From an uncultured Victivallales bacterium (GTDB taxonomy: Bacteria; Verrucomicrobiota; Lentisphaeria; Oligosphaerales; JAFGRS01): a stretch of 31,231 nt of DNA. The notes under the pieces were generated by a model. It worked only from the letters and a program-made list of their open reading frames with translations. It did no database searches and was not told the DNA's origin. Position 1 is the stretch's first letter, and each line of letters starts with the position of its first letter. Location of the stretch: positions 1 through 31,231 of the forward strand of contig CAILKC010000961.1 in the NCBI GenBank assembly GCA_903834675.1, written 5' to 3'. Shown piece by piece: positions 16,463 through 23,794 of this stretch. The position numbers were made by a program, and so were the translations under genes.

Positions 16463-17233
16463 ATGAGTGCTGCCTCCTTCCCGGTACGGCCACAGCCGCC
16501 GCCCCCAGCGGTCTCGGGTGTCGCTGCGGCGCTGATCGAGGCCGCCGTCGAGTTGCGCCGAGAGGTCGGCGCGTTGACCTTTCCGCCCCCGGTCGCCCAC
16601 CTCTATAACCCCCTCGAGTATGCCTGGACGCCGCATGTCTGCTACCTCTCGAAGTGGGGCACTTCCACGCGCAAGGTCTTGTTTCTAGGCATGAATCCCG
16701 GTCCCTGGGGCATGGCGCAGGTCGGCGTGCCGTTTGGCGAGGTGGGTCTGGTTCGGGACTGGCTCGGCGTGACCGGCGCGGTGCAGGCGCCACGGGCGGC
16801 GCACCCGCGACGGCCGGTGCTGGGTTTTGCCTGCCCGCGGTCCGAAGTCAGCGGCCGTCGACTGTGGGGCTTTTTCGCGGCCCGTTTCGTCTCGCCAGAG
16901 GCCTTCTTCCGCGACCATTTCGTCGCCAACTACTGCCCGTTGATGTTTGTCGAAGCGAGCGGGCGGAACCTGACGCCGGACAAGCTGGGGACGGCGGAGC
17001 GGGAGCCGCTGTTACAGGCCTGTGACCGGCATCTGCGGCGCCTGGTCGAGATCCTGCGGCCGGAGTGGGTAATCGGCGTGGGCGGCTTCGCCGCCAACCG
17101 CGCCGCCGCGGCGCTGTGCGGCTGCCCGGCTCACCTCGGCACCATCCTCCACCCCAGCCCCGCCAGCCCGGCCGCCAACCGGGGTTGGGCCGCTGCGGTT
17201 GAGAAGCAGCTCACGGACCTCGGCGTGTGGTAG
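16463..17233 (+). CDS. SMUG1-like uracil-DNA glycosylase
   Basis: 256 residues from the ATG at 16463. Family 3 uracil-DNA glycosylase, a base-excision repair enzyme removing uracil and some oxidised pyrimidines. Motif 1 is FLGMNPGPWGMAQVGVPFGE with Asn78 as the likely catalytic residue; motif 2 is HPSPASPAANRGW with His230. Both match vertebrate SMUG1 (GMNPGPFGM and HPSPRNPQAN) closely. The stretch FVANYCPLMFVEASGRNLTP also fits. SMUG1 is uncommon in bacteria compared with family 1 Ung. The gene is the last of the plus-strand run and converges on the SGNH hydrolase gene. No clear ribosome site was seen before the ATG. Confidence 0.9.
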   Translation: MSAASFPVRPQPPPPAVSGVAAALIEAAVELRREVGALTFPPPVAHLYNPLEYAWTPHVCYLSKWGTSTRKVLFLGMNPGPWGMAQVGVPFGEVGLVRDWLGVTGAVQAPRAAHPRRPVLGFACPRSEVSGRRLWGFFAARFVSPEAFFRDHFVANYCPLMFVEASGRNLTPDKLGTAEREPLLQACDRHLRRLVEILRPEWVIGVGGFAANRAAAALCGCPAHLGTILHPSPASPAANRGWAAAVEKQLTDLGVW

Positions 17234-17243
17234 GGCGAGGGCC

Positions 17244-17335
17244 CTGGGAGCGCCGACCGTCGGGTCGGCTCTGGCCGCGAGCCGCGGCCGCTCCATTCTC
17301 CTGGGAGCGCCGACCGTCGGCGCTGGCCGCGAGCC
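17244..17335. repeat. Two copies of a hairpin-forming intergenic repeat
   Basis: Copy 1 (17244-17283) and copy 2 (17301-17335) share an identical 20-base left part starting CTGGGAGCGCC and an identical 13-base right part CTGGCCGCGAGCC, but differ in the middle (GTCGGCT against CG). Both form hairpins: 6-base stem CCGACC/GGTCGG in copy 1, and GCGCCGAC-C-GTCGGCGC in copy 2. They sit between convergent genes. Confidence 0.7.
17307..17323. terminator. Possible bidirectional terminator in repeat copy 2
   Basis: A 17-base inverted repeat, GCGCCGAC and GTCGGCGC around one C, between the ends of the SMUG1 gene (17233) and the SGNH hydrolase gene (17366). No T-run is present on either side, so this rests on position and stem strength only. 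Confidence 0.3.
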
Positions 17336-17365
17336 CGAGGCGCTCAACCTGTCCTCCCCCCAAGC

Positions 17366-18775
17366 TCACGGGGCGGATGCCTTGAGCTCGCGCTGAAGCC
17401 AGTCTCGCAGGCCCGCCCGGCGCGCGGCGGGGTCCGCGCCTGGCGGCTCGATCCAGACCAGGTCATGGGCTTCGACCATGCCCTGCACCAGCGCCGCTCC
17501 AGCACGCTGCTCAGGCGTGAGTCCGCCCGGCGCGGCCAGGGGCGCCACAAACACGACATCCCACTCCCGGCGGCCGAAGGCCAGCGCGTAGCAGGCGACC
17601 CAGGCGGCCTGGCGCACGAAGGCATCTTCGGAGGCGCCGCAAAGTACGGACTCCGGACTGAAGCTGCCGACGACCAGGACCCGTTTGGCCTGCTGACGAA
17701 TGCCTTTGGCCCAGGTCTCGATCTGCGCCAGCGACTGGCCCGCGACCGGCCAGACGATGGGGGTAATCTCGATACCGGGAGCCGCCGCACGCAAGGCGCC
17801 GCAGACGTCTTCCTGCAGCGTCTCCGCCACCACGATCGTGAGGGGTCCGCCAGCCTTCAGAGCAGCCGCCGTATGCCCTAGGCAGGGCCGCGAGGCGACC
17901 AGCCCCTGAAGCACCACGGGACGCCCACAGATGGCCCCGGCCACCAGCTCGGCAAACACGCGGTGCCCGGGCTGGGAGGGGTGAATCGTCTCGCTCATCA
18001 TCTCCCGCCACTGCCGGAGGTCAGTGCGCCGGAGGCGCTCATACTCGGCAAAGGCATCGACCACGGGCACCGTCAGAGCCGCCCCGACCTCACGCATGCT
18101 GCCAGCGAACTCCGCCAGCCGCTCGGGAGGCCGCGTCGGTGCCGCCTCGGGGTACACCGAATTCGGCGTCATGAGGATGACCTCGGCGCCGCCGCTCCGG
18201 ATGCGGCTGATCAGCTGCTCGAGATGGGCGCGGTAGGCCGCCTTCTGCGCCGCGTCCTTGGCGGCATCCGCCGGACCATAGGCGAGGTCGTTCATGCCAA
18301 ACATGGCGACGACCAGGTGAGGTTGGCGGTCCAGGACGTCCTTCTGCAGGCGCGCCAAGGCGGCGGGAGTGGCGTTGCCGCTGATGCCGGCGTTGAACAC
18401 CTTGAGGGCAGCCTTGGGGTATTCCTGGCGCAACGCCAGTTCGAGCAGCTCGGGCCAGGCGCGCAGGCCGCCGGTATGATAGTAGATGCCTGTGATGCTG
18501 TCGCCGAAACAGACGATGCGGACCTCGTCCCCGCCCGCGCCCAACCGGCGCTCTGTCTGCGGCGCCGCGCTGGTCGTCGCGGCGACCGCCACCCCGCCGC
18601 CCAACCCGCCCACAAACGGCAACGTCACCAAGGCCATGGCAAGGATCCCCTCGTGTAGCACTCTGACGGCCATCCCAACCACTCTCGAGGCTCTCGCGGA
18701 GCCGGCTCCAGGCAGCTTCCGGCGCTGGCCCCGTGGTTCTGCCAGGGGCTCCCTCATCTGCCGCGACGCCTTCAT
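17366..18775 (-). CDS. SGNH/GDSL-family hydrolase, exported, with an extra C-terminal domain
   Basis: 469 residues. The SGNH blocks are FGDSITG (Ser93), NAGISGN (Gly133), FGMNDLA (Asn162) and ETIHPSQPGH (His265); the usual Asp of the last block is Glu262, which may weaken or alter the triad. A hydrophobic stretch at about residues 42-66 ending AVAA looks like a signal peptide after a long basic start; an internal ATG at residue 35 would give a more usual signal sequence. The long start is kept because it overlaps the upstream stop (ATGA). Residues of about 290-460 form a second alpha/beta domain (PLTIVVAETLQEDV, KRVLVVGSFSPES) that looks like a decayed second SGNH domain. Likely acts outside the cytoplasm on esters or acetylated glycans; substrate unknown. 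Confidence 0.8.
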   Translation of the reverse strand: MKASRQMREPLAEPRGQRRKLPGAGSARASRVVGMAVRVLHEGILAMALVTLPFVGGLGGGVAVAATTSAAPQTERRLGAGGDEVRIVCFGDSITGIYYHTGGLRAWPELLELALRQEYPKAALKVFNAGISGNATPAALARLQKDVLDRQPHLVVAMFGMNDLAYGPADAAKDAAQKAAYRAHLEQLISRIRSGGAEVILMTPNSVYPEAAPTRPPERLAEFAGSMREVGAALTVPVVDAFAEYERLRRTDLRQWREMMSETIHPSQPGHRVFAELVAGAICGRPVVLQGLVASRPCLGHTAAALKAGGPLTIVVAETLQEDVCGALRAAAPGIEITPIVWPVAGQSLAQIETWAKGIRQQAKRVLVVGSFSPESVLCGASEDAFVRQAAWVACYALAFGRREWDVVFVAPLAAPGGLTPEQRAGAALVQGMVEAHDLVWIEPPGADPAARRAGLRDWLQRELKASAP

Positions 18776-19149
18776 GGGTTGCCCTTGAGGCGCTTCAGAA
18801 TCGCCGGGTTGGTGACTGCGGCCGGATCGAGGGCGTAGGCTTTGCGGTAAAGCGCCAATCCGTCGCTGGCCGGCAGAGCAGGGTCTTCAGCCATGGCAGC
18901 GTAGCAGGCGGCGAGGTTGGCCGTGAGGCGCCGCGCCGCGTCGCCCTTCAGCTTGGGCCGCAGCGCTTCATAGGCCATCGCCGCCTGGGCGTACAAGGTT
19001 TGATTCTGCATCTCCACGCCGCGGTTTTCTTCGAGGATCAGCTGGCGTTTGACCCATTGGCCGCGGCCCACCCCGGCCGCGACGGCCAGGATGACCACAG
19101 CCAGAACCAGGCGCGTCGTGGGTCTAATCAGACTCTTGCCAGAGGACAT
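18772..19149 (-). CDS. Small membrane-anchored helical protein, TPR-like
   Basis: 125 residues, not recognised as a named family. One membrane helix at about residues 13-30 after a short basic start, then only helices; QTLYAQAAMAYEALRPKLKG and SDGLALYRKAYALDPAAVTNP have the spacing of tetratricopeptide helices. Probably a membrane-tethered scaffold or assembly helper. AAAGGAG precedes the ATG. Its stop overlaps the start of the SGNH hydrolase gene by four bases and it begins 13 bases after the aldo/keto reductase stop, so it belongs to the same unit. Confidence 0.6.
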   Translation of the reverse strand: MSSGKSLIRPTTRLVLAVVILAVAAGVGRGQWVKRQLILEENRGVEMQNQTLYAQAAMAYEALRPKLKGDAARRLTANLAACYAAMAEDPALPASDGLALYRKAYALDPAAVTNPAILKRLKGNP

Positions 19150-19162
19150 CTGAGGGCTCCTT

Positions 19163-20116
19163 TCAGGTCAGCCAGCCCTTGGCGTGCCAGCCCGGCAGAT
19201 CGATGAAGTCAGGATCTGGGAAGGCCAGGTCATCGGCCAGGGCGAGCTGTTCCGGCGTCAGCGGTCCGTTTTCGGCCATAGCCATGGCCTGGTCGAGGTA
19301 ATCGAACCGGTCGATGCCGACGAGAACCGCACTGACGCCAGCCTTGCCCATGGCGTAGCGCGTCGCGAACTCCGCCAGCGCCATTCCCTCCGGCGCCGCG
19401 GCAGCGCAGCGCTCGCGCTGGTCCTGGATGGACTTCAGCTCGGGATGCAGCTCGCGGCCGCGGTCGGTGAGGATGCCTTTGAAGAGGACCGAGCGCGCCA
19501 AGACGCCGATACCGGCGCTGGCCGCCGCCTCCAGAAAGGCAGTTTCGCGTTGGTCCAAGAGGTTGAACGCGAGCTGGATGACGTCCCAACGCCGGCTGTC
19601 GATGACCCGACCGGTAATGCCGCCGGGGTAGGTGGAGGCCCCGGCGACCCGGATGGCCCGTTGTGACCTGAGGTCCTCGAACAGCTCGGCGACCTCGTCG
19701 TTGGCGATGATGGACTCCTCGACCCGGTGCAGCATCAGGACGTCGACGTGGTCGGTCCGTAACGCCTTGAGACTGCTATCGAGGCTGGCGAGCAGACGGT
19801 CGCGCATGACGCGCTTGCGCAGGACCCGGCCATCGTCGCGGGTCAGTCCGGGACACTTGGTGCAGAGCACGACGCGGTTACGGCAAGCCGCGAAGGCGCG
19901 GCCGAGAAGCGCCTCGCTAGCGCCGTAGGAAGGAGCCGTATCGTAGAAGGTGATGCCGCGCGCCAGGGCCATCTGCAGCAGCTCGACCGCCTGGTCGTCG
20001 CTCAGCATATCCGCCCGATCGTGGACGCCGATGCCGTAGGGCAGACCCAGCTCGACACAGCCAAATGACAGCAGCGAAACCCGCAGACCGGTCTTGCCGA
20101 GGGGGCGCGACTCCAT
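19163..20116 (-). CDS. Aldo/keto reductase
   Basis: 317 residues from the ATG at 20116; a GTG nine bases earlier is too near the purine-rich GGGAGAG to use it well. NADPH-dependent TIM-barrel oxidoreductase. Catalytic tetrad visible: Asp and Tyr in FYDTAPSYGASEALLG, Lys in VVLCTKCPG, His in VDVLMLHRVEES. Family stretches RPLGKTGLRVSLLSFGCVELG and VSAVLVGIDRFDYLDQAM also fit. It follows the SDR gene across a spacer filled by a heptamer repeat. With the SDR and Gfo/Idh/MocA enzymes upstream it may form a sugar-modifying pathway. Confidence 0.9.
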   Translation of the reverse strand: MESRPLGKTGLRVSLLSFGCVELGLPYGIGVHDRADMLSDDQAVELLQMALARGITFYDTAPSYGASEALLGRAFAACRNRVVLCTKCPGLTRDDGRVLRKRVMRDRLLASLDSSLKALRTDHVDVLMLHRVEESIIANDEVAELFEDLRSQRAIRVAGASTYPGGITGRVIDSRRWDVIQLAFNLLDQRETAFLEAAASAGIGVLARSVLFKGILTDRGRELHPELKSIQDQRERCAAAAPEGMALAEFATRYAMGKAGVSAVLVGIDRFDYLDQAMAMAENGPLTPEQLALADDLAFPDPDFIDLPGWHAKGWLT

Positions 20117-20136
20117 AACTCTCACTCTCCCGTAGC

Positions 20137-20178
20137 CGAACTCCGAACTCTAAACTCTAAACTCCGAACTCCGAACTC
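20137..20178 (-). repeat. Six-unit heptamer tandem array between SDR and aldo/keto reductase genes
   Basis: Six perfect 7-base units read on the plus strand: units 1, 2, 5 and 6 are CGAACTC, units 3 and 4 are TAAACTC (20137-20143, 20144-20150, 20151-20157, 20158-20164, 20165-20171, 20172-20178). The array fills most of the 60-base spacer and its last two bases overlap the SDR stop codon (20177-20179, minus strand). Confidence 0.9.
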
Positions 20179-20962
20179 AGCAGTGCATGCCGCCGTCCAT
20201 CAAGATCGCTTCGCCGGAGATATAGGCGCTGGCCTGGCTGGCCAGGAACACCACCAGGCCCTTGATGTCGTCGGGGTTGGCCAGACGCTGCCCGCAGGGC
20301 ACCTTCCGGCTGTAGTTTTTCACAAACGGCTCCGGCTGGATCTCCGGAGCGTACAGGCCCCCGGGGCAGATGCAGTTGGCGCGGATGCCCTGCTTGCCGA
20401 GCAGACGCGTCTGGTAGCGCGCCAGGTTCAGCAGTCCGGCATTGTGAAAGAAGTAGTCCGGCGGCGGGTCTCCCATCGTCGTGCCATCGTAGTTCGAGAG
20501 GTCGGGTCCGAACATACCGAACATGCTGCTGATATGGATGATTGAGCCGCCGCCGCGAGCGATGAGCAGGTCGGTCATCTCGCGGGTGACGTCGAACATG
20601 CCCGTGGCGTTGACGCGCATGGACTCCTCGAACTGCTCCAGGGGGCCGCGATAGCCCTTCATGGGGCGCGAAACGGAGTTGTTGACGAACACATCGAGAC
20701 CGCCAAAGCGCTCCTTGATGAGGGCGATGAGCGCCAGCACCGAGGCATGGTCGGCCTGGTCGAGTTGGGCCGCGTGGACATCCAGGCCGCGGGCGCGGAA
20801 GTCCGCCGCTACGCTTTCGTTGGCCTCCAGGTTGCGGCTGGCGGTAAGCACCGTGCCATCCGCCTCCGCCAGGCCTTCGACAATGCACTTTCCGTAGCGA
20901 CCCGCGCCACCGGTCACCAGACAGACTTTACCTTTGAGACTAAGCAGTTCCTTGACGTGCAT
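20177..20962 (-). CDS. Short-chain dehydrogenase/reductase with altered YxxxK motif
   Basis: 261 residues. Rossmann fold with TGGAGRYG (17-24), an NNS block (VFVNNSVS), catalytic Ser in HISSMFG and the C-terminal ICPGGLYAP. Where SDRs have Tyr-x-x-x-Lys, this one reads Y170-F-F-H-N174, so the catalytic Lys is Asn. The stretch from GPDLSNYDGTTM through QPEPFVKNYSRK resembles SDRs such as PtmA that occur with nonulosonate (legionaminic-type) sugar genes; this is from memory. AAGGGGAA precedes the ATG. The gene lies between Gfo/Idh/MocA and aldo/keto reductase genes on the same strand. Confidence 0.85.
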   Translation of the reverse strand: MHVKELLSLKGKVCLVTGGAGRYGKCIVEGLAEADGTVLTASRNLEANESVAADFRARGLDVHAAQLDQADHASVLALIALIKERFGGLDVFVNNSVSRPMKGYRGPLEQFEESMRVNATGMFDVTREMTDLLIARGGGSIIHISSMFGMFGPDLSNYDGTTMGDPPPDYFFHNAGLLNLARYQTRLLGKQGIRANCICPGGLYAPEIQPEPFVKNYSRKVPCGQRLANPDDIKGLVVFLASQASAYISGEAILMDGGMHC

Positions 20963-20985
20963 CTTCGAGTTCCCCTTGCCTGAGA

Positions 20986-21042
20986 AAGAACCGCGGTTCT
21001 TACCTCGACAGGCCTCGCCTGGTCCTGGAAACCGGGTTCTCC
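20986..21042. repeat. Pair of related palindromes upstream of the SDR gene
   Basis: A perfect 16-base palindrome AAGAACCGCGGTTCTT (20986-21001) and, 25 bases further, an imperfect relative GGAAACCGGGTTCTCC (21027-21042), both in the 90-base gap between the Gfo/Idh/MocA stop and the SDR start. They could be an operator pair or copies of a small dispersed repeat. Confidence 0.6.
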
Positions 21043-21052
21043 GCCCACCCAG

Positions 21053-21979
21053 CTACCCCAGTTGGATGGTCCGACCGCCGCTCTCGAGACTCTCCTGGGC
21101 GCCGATCAGGGTGCTGATGAGATTACGGGTGACCTCGAAATCGAGCCGTGGTCGGCCGGCGCGGAACGAGCGGATGGCCTCCTCGAGGCTGGTTCTGAAC
21201 ATCGGGTAGGCGCCACCGTGATCAACCTTCAGGACGCCCTTGCGACCGTACACATTCAGCTCACCACCGGGAGCGATATCCATGAACACGTGTACCGTGG
21301 CCAGGGTGCCGCCCTCGAACTCGATCAGCAGAACGTCCTTGCCGGCGCCGCTGAGGTGGCGAACCGAGACGGCCCGCGGGTCGCCGAGCAGCGCAAACAT
21401 GCCTTCGAGATAGTGGATGGCATACTTGCGCAGATCCTTCTTGCCCACGGCCACCACCAGCTCGATGGCACCGATAGCGGGCAGTTCAGCACGCCCCGAT
21501 TGCACTCCTGATGAGTAGCGTAAGGCGCTGCATGACATGATGAAACGCCCCGCCGCATGCTGTTCGGCAAACCAGTCCAAGTCCTTCCTGGAGAAGGCCA
21601 GTGGCTTGTCGATGAAGATCGGGACGCCGGCCTCGATGAAGGGCCTGGCCATCGCGACGTGCTGCTCGGGGTCATCGCGGGCCAGCAGGACGGCGTCGAC
21701 GCGACCAACCATGTCCTCCAGGCGCTCGCAGACGGCCTCAATGTGACTGGCCTTGGCCACCTGTTCGGAAAGGGCCCGGTCCTGGGTCCAGATATGGGTC
21801 ACCCGCGCCCCGTCAAGGCCCAGGGTATCGCGGTTGGCACGCAGGTAGGCCGGAATCACGGGAAAGCCGCAGTGCTCCATGGCGGTCGCGTCATAGTCAC
21901 CGTTGACGATGGCGGACCAGGAGTACGGGTGGCCGTTCCCTTCGCTCAAACCGACGACGCCCAGGCGCAAGATGTCCAC
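21053..21979 (-). CDS. Gfo/Idh/MocA-family oxidoreductase
   Basis: 308 residues; GTG start at 21979 with GGAG about ten bases upstream. The nucleotide site is a variant: LGVVGLSEGNGHPYSWSAIV in place of the plain GxGxxG. DKPLAFSRKDL holds the conserved Lys-Pro; KKDLRKYAIHYLEGM occupies the position of the catalytic His region. The opening GLSEGNGHPYSW and VTHIWTQD mark a distinct subfamily which I recall near surface-sugar synthesis genes. It follows the NYN-domain gene by 36 bases and precedes the SDR gene. Likely a sugar or sugar-nucleotide dehydrogenase; substrate unknown. Confidence 0.8.
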   Translation of the reverse strand: MDILRLGVVGLSEGNGHPYSWSAIVNGDYDATAMEHCGFPVIPAYLRANRDTLGLDGARVTHIWTQDRALSEQVAKASHIEAVCERLEDMVGRVDAVLLARDDPEQHVAMARPFIEAGVPIFIDKPLAFSRKDLDWFAEQHAAGRFIMSCSALRYSSGVQSGRAELPAIGAIELVVAVGKKDLRKYAIHYLEGMFALLGDPRAVSVRHLSGAGKDVLLIEFEGGTLATVHVFMDIAPGGELNVYGRKGVLKVDHGGAYPMFRTSLEEAIRSFRAGRPRLDFEVTRNLISTLIGAQESLESGGRTIQLG

Positions 21980-22015
21980 GTTGGTGCTCCGTCTCTCGGC
22001 CGCCGGCTTCCCCCA

Positions 22016-23752
22016 TCAGCGCAGGAACCGGTGCCAGTCCGCGCAACCCACGAAGGCGTCGCAGCAGGGCTCGGCTTGAGCGCGCAGGCCACGGTCGTCG
22101 GTGACCAGCCACACCGGGACGCCCTCGGCGCGGGCCTTGTTCAGGCGTGCCAGCAGATACTCATCGGCGTTCTGCGATTCCCGCAACCCGTTCGAGAACA
22201 CCACGGTCAACCCGTCGCGCTCCTCGCGGGCGCTGAGCGCCCCCTGGCCATCAAAGACCACCTCGAGGTGGGCAAACGAGCGCGCCCGGGCCCGGCAGAG
22301 CCCAGAGAACACCTCGCGGCTGCGTGATAGCCCTTCGTTCTGCTCGTGAGCGGCTAACTCGGGCACCCGGCGAATGACATTGTAGCCGTCGATAAAGACG
22401 CAGACCGCGGCGGCAGCACTGTCGCTCAGGGCCGCACGCACATCCCATACCTCGCGGACAGGGACCGCTGCGGCCGCCGGCGCCGGAGCGCCCCCGGCCT
22501 GCACGACCGCGGTGATCAGCCGACGGCGCTGAGTCAGGGCCTGCTGCACGTGCTGCAGACCGTCGGCTCCCAGCAGATCGGCAACCACGTCCAGCCCCAG
22601 TAGCCCCTCGACGCGGTCCAGTTGCGCTACCGCCTCGCTGGCCGGAGCCGCCTCTTTGATGCGGGCCACTAGCTGGGCCGCCAGGTCGGTGCAGGGGGCT
22701 TCCGCCTCGGGCAACAGGGCCTGCAAGCGCTCCAGCTCCCGGCAGACCGCTGCGTGGACCCGGCGTACGTCGGGGAGGACTTTGACCGATTCGTCCAGGC
22801 AAATCCCCAGGCGCTGCGCCATGGCCGCGAGTTCGCGAATGCGAGCCCGGACGGCTTCGTAAGTCCCATACAGGTCGTTCTGCCGACGCTGTTCCGTCAG
22901 GATGCGTTCGGCGCGTTCCAGCAGCGCGGCGGCGCCGGGCTCAGGAACCGCGGCGGCCAGCCGGGAAAGGTCGGCGGTCAGCCCCAGGGCCTCGCGCTTG
23001 AACGCCGCCACGGCGACGGCGACGCGGGCCTCGACGGCGACAGCGGCCTGGTCGCCAGCGGCACGGGCCTCGCGGAGTTCGCGGCGGAGTTCCCGCTCAC
23101 GCTGTTCGCCGTCCAGCCGCGCCTGGCGGAGTTCCTGCTCGCCCTCCCGTACCTTGCCGCGCTGTCGTGCCAGGGCTTCACGCTGAGCGGCCATATCGTG
23201 TTGCCGGCCGACATCCGGCGGCGCCGGAGTTGAGGCCGACGGGGCCGCGGGCGCCGCGAGGGTGACGGGCGGTGCCAGCGCGCAGACCGCAGCCGGGAGG
23301 AGTTCCGGGCGCGCCAGCCAGTCAGGACGCCAGAGGGCCTGGCGGCGCAGCAGCCGCAGCCCACGGCGCCGGAGGGCGGGGCGCGCATCGATGGCCATGG
23401 CGATTGCCAAGGCCGGATTGCCACTGCCGCGAAGGAGGTTGCGCCAGTTCCTTTGCAGCCATTCACCATCCAGAATCTGGAGCGCGCTGCAGGCCGGGGC
23501 CCAGGGCGCGTCGAGCGCCTGACGCAGCAGCGCCTCGACCCGTTCGAGCCGCCCCAGCAAAGCGCTGCGCAAACGCACCCGCACCGCCGGTTTCGCCAGG
23601 GTTGCTGGAGCCGGCTGGAACCCGCCCCTAAACACCGAGTCCTGCAGCAGCGGGACGGCCAGTATGGCCTGGAACAGCCGCTCGTTGCCGAGGGCCGACA
23701 ATAGCCAGTCCGCCGCCGCTTCACTCAATGGCAATGCTTTACTCTGCGACAT
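22016..23752 (-). CDS. Coiled-coil protein with C-terminal NYN (YacP/Rae1-like) ribonuclease domain
   Basis: 578 residues from the ATG at 23752; a GTG at 23794 would add 14 unconserved-looking residues. From the N-terminus: a helical domain of about 165 residues (LLSALGNERLFQAILAVPLL), a Pro/Ala linker, a strongly charged coiled coil (about 185-250, KVREGEQELRQARLDGEQRE), more helices to about 430, a second Ala/Pro linker, then the NYN domain. The NYN/PIN-like acidic motifs are present: CVFIDGYNVI, LEVVFDGQG, NADEYLLARL and VWLVTDDRGLR. YacP/Rae1 proteins are small stand-alone ribonucleases, some acting at the ribosome; the long coiled-coil front is unusual. The gene seems to lead the minus-strand unit that runs to 17366. 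Nuclease activity is inferred. Confidence 0.75.
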   Translation of the reverse strand: MSQSKALPLSEAAADWLLSALGNERLFQAILAVPLLQDSVFRGGFQPAPATLAKPAVRVRLRSALLGRLERVEALLRQALDAPWAPACSALQILDGEWLQRNWRNLLRGSGNPALAIAMAIDARPALRRRGLRLLRRQALWRPDWLARPELLPAAVCALAPPVTLAAPAAPSASTPAPPDVGRQHDMAAQREALARQRGKVREGEQELRQARLDGEQRERELRRELREARAAGDQAAVAVEARVAVAVAAFKREALGLTADLSRLAAAVPEPGAAALLERAERILTEQRRQNDLYGTYEAVRARIRELAAMAQRLGICLDESVKVLPDVRRVHAAVCRELERLQALLPEAEAPCTDLAAQLVARIKEAAPASEAVAQLDRVEGLLGLDVVADLLGADGLQHVQQALTQRRRLITAVVQAGGAPAPAAAAVPVREVWDVRAALSDSAAAAVCVFIDGYNVIRRVPELAAHEQNEGLSRSREVFSGLCRARARSFAHLEVVFDGQGALSAREERDGLTVVFSNGLRESQNADEYLLARLNKARAEGVPVWLVTDDRGLRAQAEPCCDAFVGCADWHRFLR

Positions 23753-23794
23753 GCCCGTTATAGCCTTGATCCTGCGTGTGCTGCCTGCTGTCAC

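Noticed and set aside
20137..20178. CRISPR-like or direct-repeat array
   Set aside because: The units are only 7 bases with no spacers and no cas genes are present; it is a short tandem repeat.
23757..23762. TATAAC as a -10 box for the NYN gene
   Set aside because: It ends 4 bases before the ATG and has no -35, so it would need a leaderless transcript; too weak to call.
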